Position numbers and translations under genes: made by a program
In this document: positions 47,595 through 59,330 of the stretch, piece by piece
How the letters are laid out: each line of letters begins with the position of its first letter
Numbering within the stretch: the first letter of the stretch is position 1
Notes under the pieces: generated by a model
Seen by the model: the letters and a program-made list of their open reading frames with translations, nothing else
The model's database searches: none
Told to the model about the DNA's origin: nothing
Assembly (NCBI RefSeq): GCF_000208745.1
Contig: NC_030859.1
Span: forward strand, 1,093,670-1,157,669
Source: Theobroma cacao
Taxonomy: Eukaryota; Streptophyta; Magnoliopsida; Malvales; Malvaceae
Length of the DNA stretch: 64,000 nucleotides
Direction of reading: 5' to 3'

Positions 47595-48975
47595 CCCTTC
47601 AATCCTAATAAAAATGTTTCAAATTTCTAAGTTCTTTATTTCTTATGGAAATGCTAAAATGAACTTATTTACTACCAATAATAACTTTATGCAGAGTCTG
47701 TCAAGGGAGTTTGCAGTTTTCTTTTATTTATTTTTTTAATCAAGTTTAGCTATAGAACCATATGGAAAGCATGGCCGTTTTAACAAGTGGATGTTTGAGC
47801 AATCTCCATCGTATTCTTTCCTGGAAAGAGAGCAAGGAAACGATCAAATGTTGGGACCATTTGAATGGACTTAAAGCAGAAGGGGACAATCTTGCTTGCT
47901 TGAATTTTCCAAGTTGGCCAAAATATCAGGACCAGTTGTGGGAAGCATTAGAATAGGTATACTAGTATTATTGTTCTAGTGTAACTGCTACTAGTTCTCT
48001 CTTACCAATTTAATTTACTGTTTAAGAAATTTTCAAGGCATTAAACAGGATTTCAAAGTTTTATACATATCTTTGATCTATCAAGGAAGAAAGAAAATAC
48101 AGATTGAATATAAGATTTTGCAGAAATATAAATTTCTGCAGACAATCCTAGTTTAAACGATTTTAAGACATGCAAAACATTGAGTAAAAGTTAGATTCTG
48201 ATTCACAAGCTGTTGTTAAAATACCTTGACTCATGTTCAAATACCTTTATTGTTAAAATGGAGTTACGACCATTAAGTTAAATTTTAAAGATCTTTTCAG
48301 GACTTAGCTCTCTTTCCCAGAACATTACTTCCCTGCCTCTATGCTGCTGTATTACAAAAAGTCAAGTTAACTGTTTCTCCGTATTTGTTGTACTTATTGA
48401 GGATTGTCTATAAAATGAGGTTCTACCCACAGACAGTGTTGTTTAATATTTGAAATTCGGACCATTAATATAGCTACTTCCTAATATGTTACGCTAAAGT
48501 AAGGATCAAGCGTGATAGGTTCACTGTTCTCTGCAGTGCTTCTAACACATTTTGTAGCTGTGAAGTATTTTGGTGATGATATCGGAATGGATTCTGTTGA
48601 TTGTTGTCTCCCAAAGCGAGTTGTCGCAGGTTGGGCAAATTGAACCCAATATCATTACATAAATTTCCCTTAAGCTCATTCATTACTACTTTACTCAGCT
48701 TCGATTCTACATATTGGACAAAGCTTGGAATCGATTCACTCTCATTCTGTAATTAAGCCAATAGAAAATATTGACTTCAAGAATTAGGAAAGGATAAAAG
48801 CAGACAAATATAAATATAAATTTCACTTTCAAAAGCCAAGGCTTTTGAAATCTCAGCAGAGTAGCAGACAATCCTAGTTTAAACGATTTCAAGACAAGCA
48901 AAGCAAAGTTCACGTATCAATTATTGATACAAAACGTTGAGTAAATGTTCATTCTGATTCACAAGCGGCTGCTGC
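47595..48975. other. 3' flank of R6 with the best-kept LRR fossil (48520-48700, minus)
   Basis: This continues the flank cut at 42105. The minus-strand frame 48683-48489 includes DIGFNLPNLRQLALGDN, which fits an LRR of a subfamily XII receptor but does not belong to the R1-R6 type. It then shifts out of frame. The 64-codon plus-strand frame at 47762-47956 has no recognisable domain and is not called. Confidence 0.6.
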
Positions 48976-49000
48976 CTATTTCCTGTCCCTTCCATGGATC

Positions 49001-49335
49001 TGTTGAGATAAAAACTAGCTTGAATGTCATTTTGTCTAACTATGTACAGGACAAGTGTCCACTTTGTTTTGTTGTGCTGGTTTGGTAATTCACAGTGCAT
49101 GCTGCTGCACATTTGTCCTAGGACGTGTAAGCACTGCATGTTTGCTCTAATGCTGTGTCAAACACTTGGATATTTTTGTACAAGTGTTAGTTAAATAGCT
49201 CTTGTATATATTTATGCATTTCTCCTCAGTTAATGTAAGGGATCGATATTAACCAAGTTCTGCTCTCTGTTTTGTCTATTGCTTTTACTTTCTCCTTTGC
49301 ATGCCTGCTGTCTCTTTTCTGCATTAACAAGAACA
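49001..49335 (+). repeat. Left LTR of copia element A
   Basis: 335 bp, direct repeat of 58995-59330. It abuts the primer-binding site at 49336. Confidence 0.94.
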
Positions 49336-49687
49336 TGGTATCAAAGCTATGAATTGATCCTTTGAGTCATTTTAAACACTTACAAATTACCTCAAAAGTC
49401 TCATCTACAATAACCAAACTTCTTTATCAAACATGTCAACTTCAACTTCAACCATTACACAGCAGTCACCTCCTTTTTTTTATGGTACCAATTATGCAAT
49501 TTGGGCCATAAAAAATGAAGGCATTTCTAAGAGATGTTAACCTCTGGAATGCTGTTGAGTTTGAAACTGAATTGCTAGTGCTGAAGGAGAATGCTTCGCA
49601 GGCTCAGGTGAAGCAATATGAAGAAGATATTGCAAAGAGATATAGAGCCTTGTCATTCATACATTCAGTAGTGTCTGAATCGGTTTT

Positions 49688-50007
49688 TGTTGAAGTTGGA
49701 ATGCATCTTTTTAGTTGTTAACAGTGTTTATCTGAGCAGCCAGCAAACACTACATGCTGAGGCATAAGACTCAGTTAAGTTTAGTCTTATTTTCTTATGT
49801 TGCAGTCAGTTATTGTTGGTTACCCTACTTGACACTTGTTAGTCTACTATTTAGAATTATGGATCAGTTATGGATCAGTTATCTATTGAGTTCACTTAGT
49901 GGGTAGTTATCAGTTTCTATTATGTTTTCTGTACTTGCTTAAGTAGCAAACTGATATGAATGAAAAATTGTTCTGTTTTTTATCTTCATCTTACTGCTCT
50001 TAATCAT
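49688..50007 (+). repeat. Truncated left LTR of element B
   Basis: It matches the first 320 bp of 54892-55262 with one difference. The last 51 bp are missing where the inverted segment joins. Confidence 0.9.
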
Positions 50008-53000
50008 CTCAATCTCATCACACATAGCTTTAATCCAATGTTGATCTTTGGCTGCGTCTGTATAACTTGTTGGCTCCAAAATAATAATATTGCAACGCTC
50101 ATACACATCTTGCAGAGATCTTGTGCCTCTCACTGAATAATCATCAATATTTTCATCTTCAAGCTGATTCTCCAATTGAACTGGACCATCACTGATAATA
50201 CTCAAGTCTTCTGAGCTTTCAACCGAGTTTGTCCCCCAATTCCACCTACTGAATTCATCAAATGCAACATCCCTATTAACTCGAACCTTCTTAGTCTCAA
50301 CATCATATAGTCGATATCCTTTGGAAATTTCACTGAAGCCAAGATTAATAACAACCTGTGACTTAACATCCAGCTTTGATCTCTTTTCATCAGGAATTTG
50401 GGCATAGCCTATGCAGCCGAACACTCTTATGTGAGAGATCGAAGGCTTGCATCCAAACCAAGCTTCATGAGGAGTCTTTGAATTCAGGCTTCGAGTTGAC
50501 AAAATATTTAGCAAATTCACAGCAGCATTGATAGCTTCTGCCCAAAAGCTTTTTGGTAATCCTTTCTCAAAAAGAAGACATCGAGCCATCTCAATTATGG
50601 TTCGATTCTTTCTCTCACTAACCCCATTTTGTTGGGGACAATAGGGTACTGTCAACTGATGCTTTATACTATTCCGAGCTAAGAAATTCTTAAACTCATT
50701 GGATAGATATTCAGTACCATTATCAGTTCTCAACATCTTCATAGCTTGACCAGATTCTTTTTCCACAAGAGCTTTAAAAAATAGAAACTTGGCATAAACT
50801 TCTGACTTATGTTTTAGAAAAAATACCCAACTATACCTGGTAAAGTCATCAATGAAGATCAGATAGTACAAGCTTCCATTCAGTGATTCAGGTTTCATTG
50901 GTCCCCCAACATCTGAGTGAACAAGCTCCAATTTCTCATTAGCTCTTGACAAGCTCTGCTTTGGGAATGGAGTCCTGCTTTGCTTTCCCATTTGACATAT
51001 TCCACAGACACGTTCAGTGTGCTCAATGCTTGGAAGCCCTTCTACAATCTGTGATGAGGCCATCAGCTTCAAGGAATTATAATGAACATGTCCCAAACGT
51101 CTGTGCCATAGTTCAGCATCACTAGAGATACATTGATAAGCTTGATATCTATTCTTCATGAAGTCAAGAGGAAAACATTTATTCATCATTCCAACAGTAA
51201 TCACCTCCTTACCCAAGGGATCAAAAATCATGCAAGACTTATCTTTAAACCACAAGGAATAATTGTCTTCCAAGAGCTGACCAACACTCAAAAGGTTATG
51301 GCTAACTTGTGAAGAATAAAATACATGAGAAATGGTTTTGATACCTGTTGGTGTTTGAACTCCCACAGTTCCTTTCCCTTGTATCTTCAAATACTTGCCA
51401 TCACCAATTTCCATTTGAGTCTTAAAGTTTCTATTTAGTTTCAAGAAATTTTCTTCATTGCTTGTTATGTGGTTAGAGCAACCACTGTCTATCAACCACT
51501 CTGCTTTTCTCTCTCTCAAATCAGTGTTTTTGATCATAAACAGTGCTTCCTCTGCAGCCTCCATATCTTCAACTACAACTGCCTTTTCTTCTCCTCGGGT
51601 TCCTTTGGCTTTGCAAACTTTTTCTATGTGACCCAATTGATTACAAAACCTGCATCTCACATCTGGNAGTTCTGCTTTGCTTTCCCATTTGACATATTCC
51701 ACAGACACGTTCAGTGTGCTCAATGCTTGGAAGCCCTTCTACAATCTGTGATGAGGCCATCAGCTTCAAGGAATTATAATGAACATGTCCCAAACGTCTG
51801 TGCCATAGTTCAGCATCACTAGAGATACATTGATAAGCTTGATGTCTATTCTTCATGAAGTCAAGAGGAAAACATTTATTCATCATTCCAACAGTAATCA
51901 CCTCCTTACCCAAGGGATCAAAAATTATGCAAGACTTATCTTTAAACCACAAGGAATAGTTGTCTTCCAAGAGCTAATCAACACTCAAGAGGTTATGGCT
52001 AACTTGTGAAGAATAAAATACATGAGAAATAGTTTTGATACTTGTTGGTGTTTGAACTCCCACAGTTCCTTTCCCTTGTATTTTCAAATACTTGCCATCA
52101 CCAATCTCCATTTGAGTCTTAAAGTCTCTATTTAGCTTCAAGAAGTTATCTTCATTACTTATTATGTGGTTATAACAACCACTGTTTATCAACTACTCTG
52201 CTTTTCTATCTCTCAAATCAGTGTTTCCTCTGCAACTTCTTTTTCTTCTACTACAACTGCCTTTTCTTCTCCTCGGGTTCCTTTGGCTTTGCAAACTTTT
52301 TCTATGTGACCCAATTGATTACAAAACCTGCATCTCACATCTGGTATATACCAACAAAAACGATCAACATGACCCATCTTTTTACAATAGCTACAAGGAG
52401 GAAACTTACTTCTATTTTTTTTTTTGTTTACCATCATTCATTCTTTTCTCTTTATCTTTCTTTTCACCTTCATTTCTTCTACTGCTACTACTTGGATTCT
52501 TGCTTTTATTCTTAACCAACAGAGCTCCTTCCACATTATTCTCATGCCTTATAGCCCTTCTTTGCTCTTGGGCTTGTAAGGCATTCACCAACTCTGTAAC
52601 AGTGAGTTGAGAGAGGTCCTTTGAGTCTTCCAAAGACGATATTTTAGCTTCAAATTTCTCTGGAAGACTTACAAGAACCTTGTTAACAATTCTCCGTTCG
52701 ATTAAGTCCTCTCCAAGTAGTCTTAATTGATTGACAAGTTTCATAATCTTGTCTGAATATTCCTTGATGGTTTCATCATCCTTCATCCTCAGAATCTCGA
52801 ACTCTCTGTGTAGATTGAGAGCTTGCATCTGTCTTGTCCTCTCACTTCCATGGAACTCATCCTTGAGTCGATCCCATGCTTCCTTTGGGCTATCACAAGT
52901 CATAATTCTTGTGAAAATGGCATCTGACACAGCAGATTGGATGCAAGAAAGTGCCTTATATCTCCTTGCTACATCCTCACTATGCTGTTTAATTTGAGCA

Positions 53001-53164
53001 ACAGTGGGATTAGCATGTCTCATCACAGGAGAGTCACCTCCCATCTCCACAATCTCCCATAAATCAAAAGCCCTAAGATAGGCTTTCATCTTCACAGCCC
53101 ATATAGCATAATTTTCTCCTGAAAAAACAGGAGGTGCTGTGACACTAAACCCGGATGAAGCCAT
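50008..53164 (-). pseudogene. Inverted gag-protease-integrase segment of element B, with internal duplication
   Basis: On the minus strand, gag starts at 53164 (MASSGFSV). It runs to a frameshift in an A/T homopolymer at about 52415-52430, then zinc knuckles (CSYCKKMGHVDRFCW, CNQLGHIEKVC) and protease (cysteine motif SGCSNHITS in one copy; SGCYNHIIS in the other). Integrase has HRRLGH, HSDVGGPM, TDNGTEY and ERKNRTI. The stretch from protease to early integrase is present twice, at 50971-51666 and 51668-52344, separated by a single N. The 52344-51668 copy has extra stops. The frame ends in reversed LTR at 50008. Confidence 0.88.
51667..51667. other. Single N at a duplicated-segment junction
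   Basis: It lies exactly between two diverged copies of the same about 680-bp pol segment. This suggests that two sequence contigs or element copies were joined here. Confidence 0.95.
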
Positions 53165-53263
53165 GACAGATAATTTTTTGTGAAAGAAGAATAAAAGACT
53201 GAGATCTTTTGATGAAAAACACTCTACTGTTTTTAGCACCCTAGGTCTCTCAAGATCCTAGAA

Positions 53264-53506
53264 GCTCTGATACCATGTTAAACTTTCAAAAAAATAAGTG
53301 AAGAAAAATGAAGGAGAGTTGAGAGAATGATTAAGAGCAGTAAGATGAAGATAAAAAACAGAACAATTTTTCATTCATATCAGTTTGCTACTTAAGCAAG
53401 TACAGAAAACATAATAGAAACTGATAACTACCCACTAAGTGAACTCAATAGATAACTGATCCATAACTGATCCATAATTCTAAATAGTAGACTAACAAGT
53501 GTCAAG
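53264..53506 (-). repeat. Inverted LTR piece and primer-binding site of element B
   Basis: 53276-53506 is the reverse complement of LTR bases 141-371 (55032-55262). Directly next to it, 53264-53275 reads TGGTATCAGAGC on the minus strand, a methionine-tRNA primer-binding site. This was once the normal start of the element. Confidence 0.92.
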
Positions 53507-54897
53507 AATATGCAGATGGATCATTTAACAAATACAAGGCACGTCTGGTAGCTAAAGGGTATGCTCAAGAATATGGGGTAGACTTCTCTGAGACGTTTGC
53601 ACCAGTGGCTAGACACGATACCATTCGACTTCTAACAGCCTTGGCAGCCAAAGAAAGTTGGAAGATCTGGCACTTAGATGTGAAATCTGCATTTTTGAAT
53701 GGCTTCATAACAGAAGATGTCTACATTGAGCAATCGGAAGGTTTTGTGGAGAAAGGAAATGAGAACAAAGTTTGCAGGCTTCTTAAAGCACTATATAGTC
53801 TTAAACAGGCACCAAGGGCCTGGTATGAACGAATTGACAGTTACTTGAGAAGTAAAGGATTCAATCGAAGCATGAATGAGCCAACTTTGTATGTGTTGAA
53901 TTTAAATGGCTTTGTAAATTTGTTGGTCTCATTGTATGTTGATGACTTACTTGTCACAGGTTCAGATAGTTATGTTGTGGATGATTTTAAAATGAAGATG
54001 AAGCAGGAGTTTGAAATGACAGATCTTGGTGAGATGACTTTCTTTCTGGGCATGGAATTTGTTCAAAAACCAGATTATATATGTATTCATCAAACCAGGT
54101 ATGCAAGGGAGTTGCTGCAACGATTCAAGATGGAAGCTAGTAAGTCAGTAGACACTCCATTAGCCTCAAACAATAAGTTTTGCAAGAATGATGGTAGTGG
54201 AGATGCTAATGGTGCAGTTTACAGAAGTCTAGTTGGATGTTTATTGTTTTTGACAGCTTCTCGACCTGATATAATGTATGCTGCTAGTGTTCTTTCAAGG
54301 TATATGCAAAAGTCATCAGAATTTCACTTTATTGCAGCCAAAAGGGTGTTACGGTATGTGAAAGGGACAATGAATTTTGGTCTCAAATTCAGTAAAAAAT
54401 CCAGCAATAATCTATTGGGGTATTGCGACAGTGACTGGGCTGGAAGTCTTGAGGATTCTCGAAGCACCACAGGTTTTTGTTTTTCTTTCGGTAATGCTGT
54501 GTTTACTTGGAATTGCAAGAAACGAGATGTAGTTGCACAGTCCACCGCAGAGGCCGAGTATATAGCTGCTGCTACTGCTACTAATCACGCCTTATGGTTG
54601 AGAAAAATGCTTAAAGATATTGGATTTAAGCAAAGAGAAGAAACAACTCTCTGGATTGACAATCAATCTGCAATTGATATTGCCAACAATCCAGTGCATC
54701 ATGGGAGAACAAAACACATAAGGGTGAAATATCATGCTATTCGAGATGCCATCAAAGAAAAAGAAATTGCTGTGTATCACTGCAATTCTTCTGAACAGCT
54801 GGCAGATATTCTGACCAAGAGTTTGAGTAAGGAAAGATTTGTTTATCTCAGGACTATGCTTGGTGTGTGTGAGATACATTCCAAGGAGGTGTGTTGA
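53507..54897 (+). pseudogene. Reverse transcriptase / RNase H part of element B
   Basis: The frame is open from about 53508 (ADGSFNKYKARLVAKGYAQ) to the stop at 54895-54897 in the right LTR. Motifs: [58 protein letters not shown]. It has no upstream coding connection because the preceding half of pol is inverted. Confidence 0.9.
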
Positions 54898-55262
54898 AGT
54901 TGGAATGCATCTTTTTAGTTGTTAACAGTGTTTATCTGAGCAGCCAGCAAACACTACATGCTGAGGCGTAAGACTCAGTTAAGTTTAGTCTTATTTTCTT
55001 ATGTTGCAGTCAGTTATTGTTGGTTACCCTACTTGACACTTGTTAGTCTACTATTTAGAATTATGGATCAGTTATGGATCAGTTATCTATTGAGTTCACT
55101 TAGTGGGTAGTTATCAGTTTCTATTATGTTTTCTGTACTTGCTTAAGTAGCAAACTGATATGAATGAAAAATTGTTCTGTTTTTTATCTTCATCTTACTG
55201 CTCTTAATCATTCTCTCAACTCTCCTTCATTTTTCTTCACTTATTTTTTTGAAAGTTTAACA
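54892..55262 (+). repeat. Right LTR of element B
   Basis: 371 bp, TGTTGAAG...TTTAACA, preceded by the purine tract aaggaggtg. It contains a small internal repeat (atggatcagtt twice). Confidence 0.93.
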
Positions 55263-58200
55263 GTTTTCAACAAGATTATGGGATGTGAGACTGCAAACAA
55301 GGCTTGGAGTAAACTTGAGAAGGAGTTTTTGGGGTCTGCAAGGAGCAAACAGGTGCGTTTGCAAAATCTCAGAAAGAAATATGAGCTTCTGAGAATGAAA
55401 GAGAATCAGACAATAGATGAGTTTGTTGAAGATCTGATGAAACTTGTAAATCAGATCAGACTCATGGGAGACTCCCTCATTGATTTGAAAGTGGTAGAAA
55501 AAATTATGTTGAGCCTACCAGAAAGGTTTGATCCTACAATCACCTCTCTAGAGCAAGTTAAGGATATTACAGAGCTTTCAATATTAGACTTGGTTAGTGC
55601 TTTGGAAGCTGATGAACAGAGGAAGGCAGCAAGAAGAGATGAAAGAGTTGATCATGCATTGCAAGCTCGTGCAAAAGGTAAGGCTCCTGCTGATCCTTCA
55701 TTTAAAAAGAATTCAAATGAAAATAAAGAGAAAGATAAAGCCGGTACAGCTGCTGGAAGATCCCAAAACAAAAGGGGCAAGTTTTCAGTCTGCCCCTATT
55801 GCAAAAAGAGGAACCATTCTAAAGCTTACTGCTGGTTCAGACTTGGAGTTAAATGCAATGCTTGTAAGCAGCTAGGGCATGTAGAAAAAGTCTGCAAGAA
55901 CAAAGCTAAGGCTGCAAACAAAAAACCACAGGTTACAAAGCAAGTCGAGAAAGCTGAAGTTGCAGAGGAAGTGTTGTTCATGACTATTGAAAACTCTAAC
56001 TCAGCAGACAACAACCACTGGCTTCTCGACAGTGCATGCTCCAATCATATGACCTCAAAGGCTGAGCTATTCTCTGAACTTGATACTGATCACTGCTTTT
56101 CAGTTAAGATTGGAAAAGGTCTTATACTGGATGCAGTAGGGAAAGGAACAATTGCAATTCAAACTGCTTCAGGCACCAGGTATGTTTTGAATGTGCTTCT
56201 GGTTTCTAAAATAACTCATAATTTATTAAGTGTTGGTCAGTTAGTTGATGAAGATTACATGTTGGTATTCAAAAACAATGCATGCACAGTTTATGAACCC
56301 TCTGGTTTCTATATAATGTCTGTTCCTATGGTGAGAAATTGCTTCCCTGTTAAATGGGGAAATTTGTGCTTGTCTGCAACAGAATCTTTTTCAGAACAAA
56401 CTTACCTGTGGCACAAAAGGCTAGGCCATTGCAATTATAAGTCCTTGTTGCAAGTAAGTGCCTCTGGTTTGTAATTGAATCTTCCTAAACTGCATGGAGA
56501 TAGTCCTATATGCAGCTCTTGTCAATATGGTAAACTAACTAGAAGGTCTTTTCCCAAAGCAAGTTTGAATAGGGCAAAGCACAGATTGGAGTTAGTTCAT
56601 TCAGATGTTGCTGGACCTATGAGTGAGCCCTCTTTAAATGGAAGCAAATATTTTGTTATCTTTATTGATGATATGTCCAGAATGACTTGGATTTACTTCA
56701 TACAGCATAAGTCAGAAGTGTTCTCAGTATTTCAGAAATTCAAAGCAAAAGTTGAGAATGAATCTGGCTGCAGAATTAAGAAACTAAGGACAGACAATGG
56801 AGGTGAGTACACTTCTTCAGAATTCATAAGCTATCTGGAGAAGGAGGGCATTCATCACCAACTGACAGCTCCATATTGTCCTGAGCAGAATGGTGTTAGT
56901 GAGAGGAAGAACAGAACAATTATTGAGATGTCCAGGTGTCTCCTGTTTGAGAAGAAGCTTCCTAAAAGCTTCTGGGCTGAATCAGCTAACATTGCAGTTT
57001 ACTTGCAAAATATTCTGATCACTCAAGCTGTCAATAATGAAACTCCTTATGAAGCTTGGTACAGCACCAGACCATCTGTGGATCACTTGAGGATCTTTGG
57101 ATCCATTTGTTATCTCCATGTTCCTGAAGAACTAAGAGACAAGCTGCAACCCAAGGCAAAGTTGGGAGTTTTTATAGGGTACAGTCAGCAGTCAAAAGCT
57201 TACAGGATTTATCAAATTGAATCTGGCAAAGTCTCTGTTAGCAGACATGTAACATTTGATGAAGGTGCATACTAGAACTGGAAAAATAATCAAGTGCAGC
57301 ATACTAAATTTCTAGATGAAGATGTTAATCTTCAACCTGCCAACAGTGATGAGATACTTGATGTAGAACAGATTGTAGATGAACCTCTTGTGAGAGGTAC
57401 TCGACCATTACAAGAGATTTATGAAAGCTGCAATGTAGCTGCATTTGAACCTGCTACACCTGAAGAAGCTGTTTTGTCACCAGAATGGAAAGAAGCTATG
57501 AAAGAAGAGATGAAGATGATAAATCTCAACAAGACATGGAGCTTGGTAGACAGACCTAAGCATCATCATGTTCTTGGAGTGAAATGGGTGTTTAGAATGA
57601 AGCTGAACTCAGATGGATCTCTGAACAAGCATAAAGCAAGGCTTGTTGTTAAAGGCTTTGCTCAATTGCCTGGAGTAGACTATCATGAAACTTTTGCACC
57701 AGTTGCAAGAATGGATACCATTCGACTGCTGCTAGCATTGTCAGCTAAGTTTAAATGGAAAATATTCCATTTGGAAATCAAATCTGCTTTCTTAAATGGT
57801 GATTTGCAGGAAGAAATTTTCATTGAGCAGCCTTATGGTTTTGAAAGTGAGCCTAACCGAGACAAAGTGTATAAACTTCATAAGGCACTCTATGGCTTGA
57901 AGCAAGCACCACGTGCCTGGTACTGCAAATTTGATGACTATTTGAAGGGTCAAGGCTTTCACAAGAGCAGTAATGAAGCTACTTTATATATACAAAAAGC
58001 TGATGATCAAAATCCTTTGATTATTTCATTGTATGTTGATGACATGTTAGTTATAGGAGGAGATGATCAAAGAATTTCAAAACTCAAGCTTGAAATGCAA
58101 AGCAGATTTAGAATGACAGATCTTGGACAGATGAGTTATTTTCTGGGGTTACAAATCCTTCAAGGTAATTCTAGAATTTTCATATGCCAATCAAATTACA

Positions 58201-58994
58201 TTGGTGAGGTTCTGGACAAGTTTAAAATGACAGATTGCAAGACAGTAGCCACTCCACTTATTCCTCATGAGAAGCTGTCAGTTGATAAAGGATCTGCACT
58301 CGAAAATCCTTCAACCTTTAGAAGCTTGATAGGATCATTGCTTTATATTTGTGCATCAAGACCTGACTTGATGTTTGCTGCAAGTTATTTGTCTAGGTTC
58401 ATGCAGGTTCCAACAACTGAGCATTTTTCAGCAGCAAAAAGAGTGCTTAGATATTTAAAAGGCACTGCAAATTTTGGTCTTCAATTCACTTATATAGATG
58501 AAAGTTCAGTTGAGTTGGTTGGATTCTCGGATAGTGACTGGGCAGGCTGTGTGGATGATTGTAAAAGCACTTCTGGATATGTATTTACATTAGGAAATGG
58601 TGTTTTTTGTTGAAATTCAAAGAAGCAAGAAACCACTGCTCAATCATCTGCAGAAGCAGAGTATATAGCAGCAGCTACAGCTGCAAATCAAGCCATTTGG
58701 GTGAAGAAGATCTTAACTGATCTTGGATTTCTTCATGTGCCTCCAGCCAAGCTGTATGTAGACAACAAATCTGCCATTGCCATGGTGAAAAATCCTGTTT
58801 TTCATAGCAGAACAAAACATATCAAGGTCAAATACCATGCCTTGAGAGAAGCTGAAAAGGATGAAGATATATCTGTTCAGCATTGTAGCTCCAGTGATCA
58901 GCTTGCAGACATTCTAACCAAACCTCTTCACTTGTCCAGGTTTGAAGAGCTAAGAAGAAAATTAAATATTCAGCAAGCTAGCATTTAGGAGGAG

Positions 58995-59330
58995 TGTTGA
59001 GATAAAAACTAGCTTGAATGTCATTTTGTCTAACTATGTACAGGACAAGTGTCCATTTTGTTTTGTTGTGCTGGTTTGGTAATTCACAGTGCATGCTGCT
59101 GCACATTTGTCCTAGGACGTGTAAGCACTGCATGTTTGCTCTAATGCTGTGTCAAACACTTGGATATTTTTTGTACAAGTGTTAGTTAAATAGCTCTTGT
59201 ATATATTTATGCATTTCTCCTCAGTTAATGTAAGGGATCGATATTAACCAAGTTCTGCTCTCTGTTTTGTCTATTGCTTTTACTTTCTCCTTTGCATGCC
59301 TGCTGCCTCTTTTCTGCATTAACAAGAACA
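58995..59330 (+). repeat. Right LTR of copia element A
   Basis: 336 bp. It differs from the left LTR by C/T at two places and one extra T. Minus-strand reading from R6 exon 2 enters it and stops at 59221. Confidence 0.94.

Larger units (their letters stand above)
49688..55262 (+). mobile_element. Nested copia element (B), internally inverted and mosaic
   Basis: The outer ends are intact (TGTTGAAGTT...GTTTAACA), with a perfect target duplication GTTTT (49683-49687, 55263-55267). The right LTR is 54892-55262 (371 bp). The left LTR stops after about 320 bp (50007) and passes into minus-strand pol. From about 50008 to 53506 everything is inverted: pol end, integrase, protease, gag, primer-binding site and LTR bases 141-371. 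From 53507 plus-strand reverse transcriptase and RNase H resume. About 75 bp between the two pol parts is missing, and LTR bases 141-320 are present twice. The outer LTRs differ at one position over 320 bp. Confidence 0.9.
49433..58988 (+). pseudogene. Gag-pol of copia element A: one frame, four small lesions plus the nested element
   Basis: Gag opens at 49433. One extra A in an A-run near 49509-49514 shifts the frame. Element B interrupts gag at 49687. Gag resumes at 55268 (NKIMGCETANKAW) and leads to zinc knuckles (CPYCKKRNHSKAYCW, CNACKQLGHVEKVC), protease (LLDSACSNHMT), integrase (HKRLGH, HSDVAGPM, TDNGGEY), reverse transcriptase (GVKWVFRMK, YVDDMLVIG) and RNase H (SDSDWAGC, AEAEYIAAA). 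In-frame stops are at 56472-56474, 57273-57275 and 58611-58613. All pieces lie in the same frame, so nothing else is lost. The natural stop is 58986-58988. It cannot encode active proteins as it stands. Confidence 0.93.
49001..59330 (+). mobile_element. Young Ty1/copia element (A) inserted in R6 exon 2, hosting element B
   Basis: TGTTGAGATA...AAGAACA LTRs lie at 49001-49335 and 58995-59330. A perfect target duplication GGATC flanks them (48996-49000, 59331-59335), inside the codons for the receptor C-terminus. The LTRs differ by two substitutions and one T in a run, so insertion was recent. The primer-binding site TGGTATCAAAGC (methionine tRNA type) directly follows the left LTR, and a purine tract (gaggag) precedes the right LTR. 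Without element B it is about 4.75 kb, a normal copia size. Confidence 0.95.

Noticed and set aside
47762..47956. 64-codon plus-strand frame
   Set aside because: It is short, in a duplicated non-coding flank, and has no recognisable domain.
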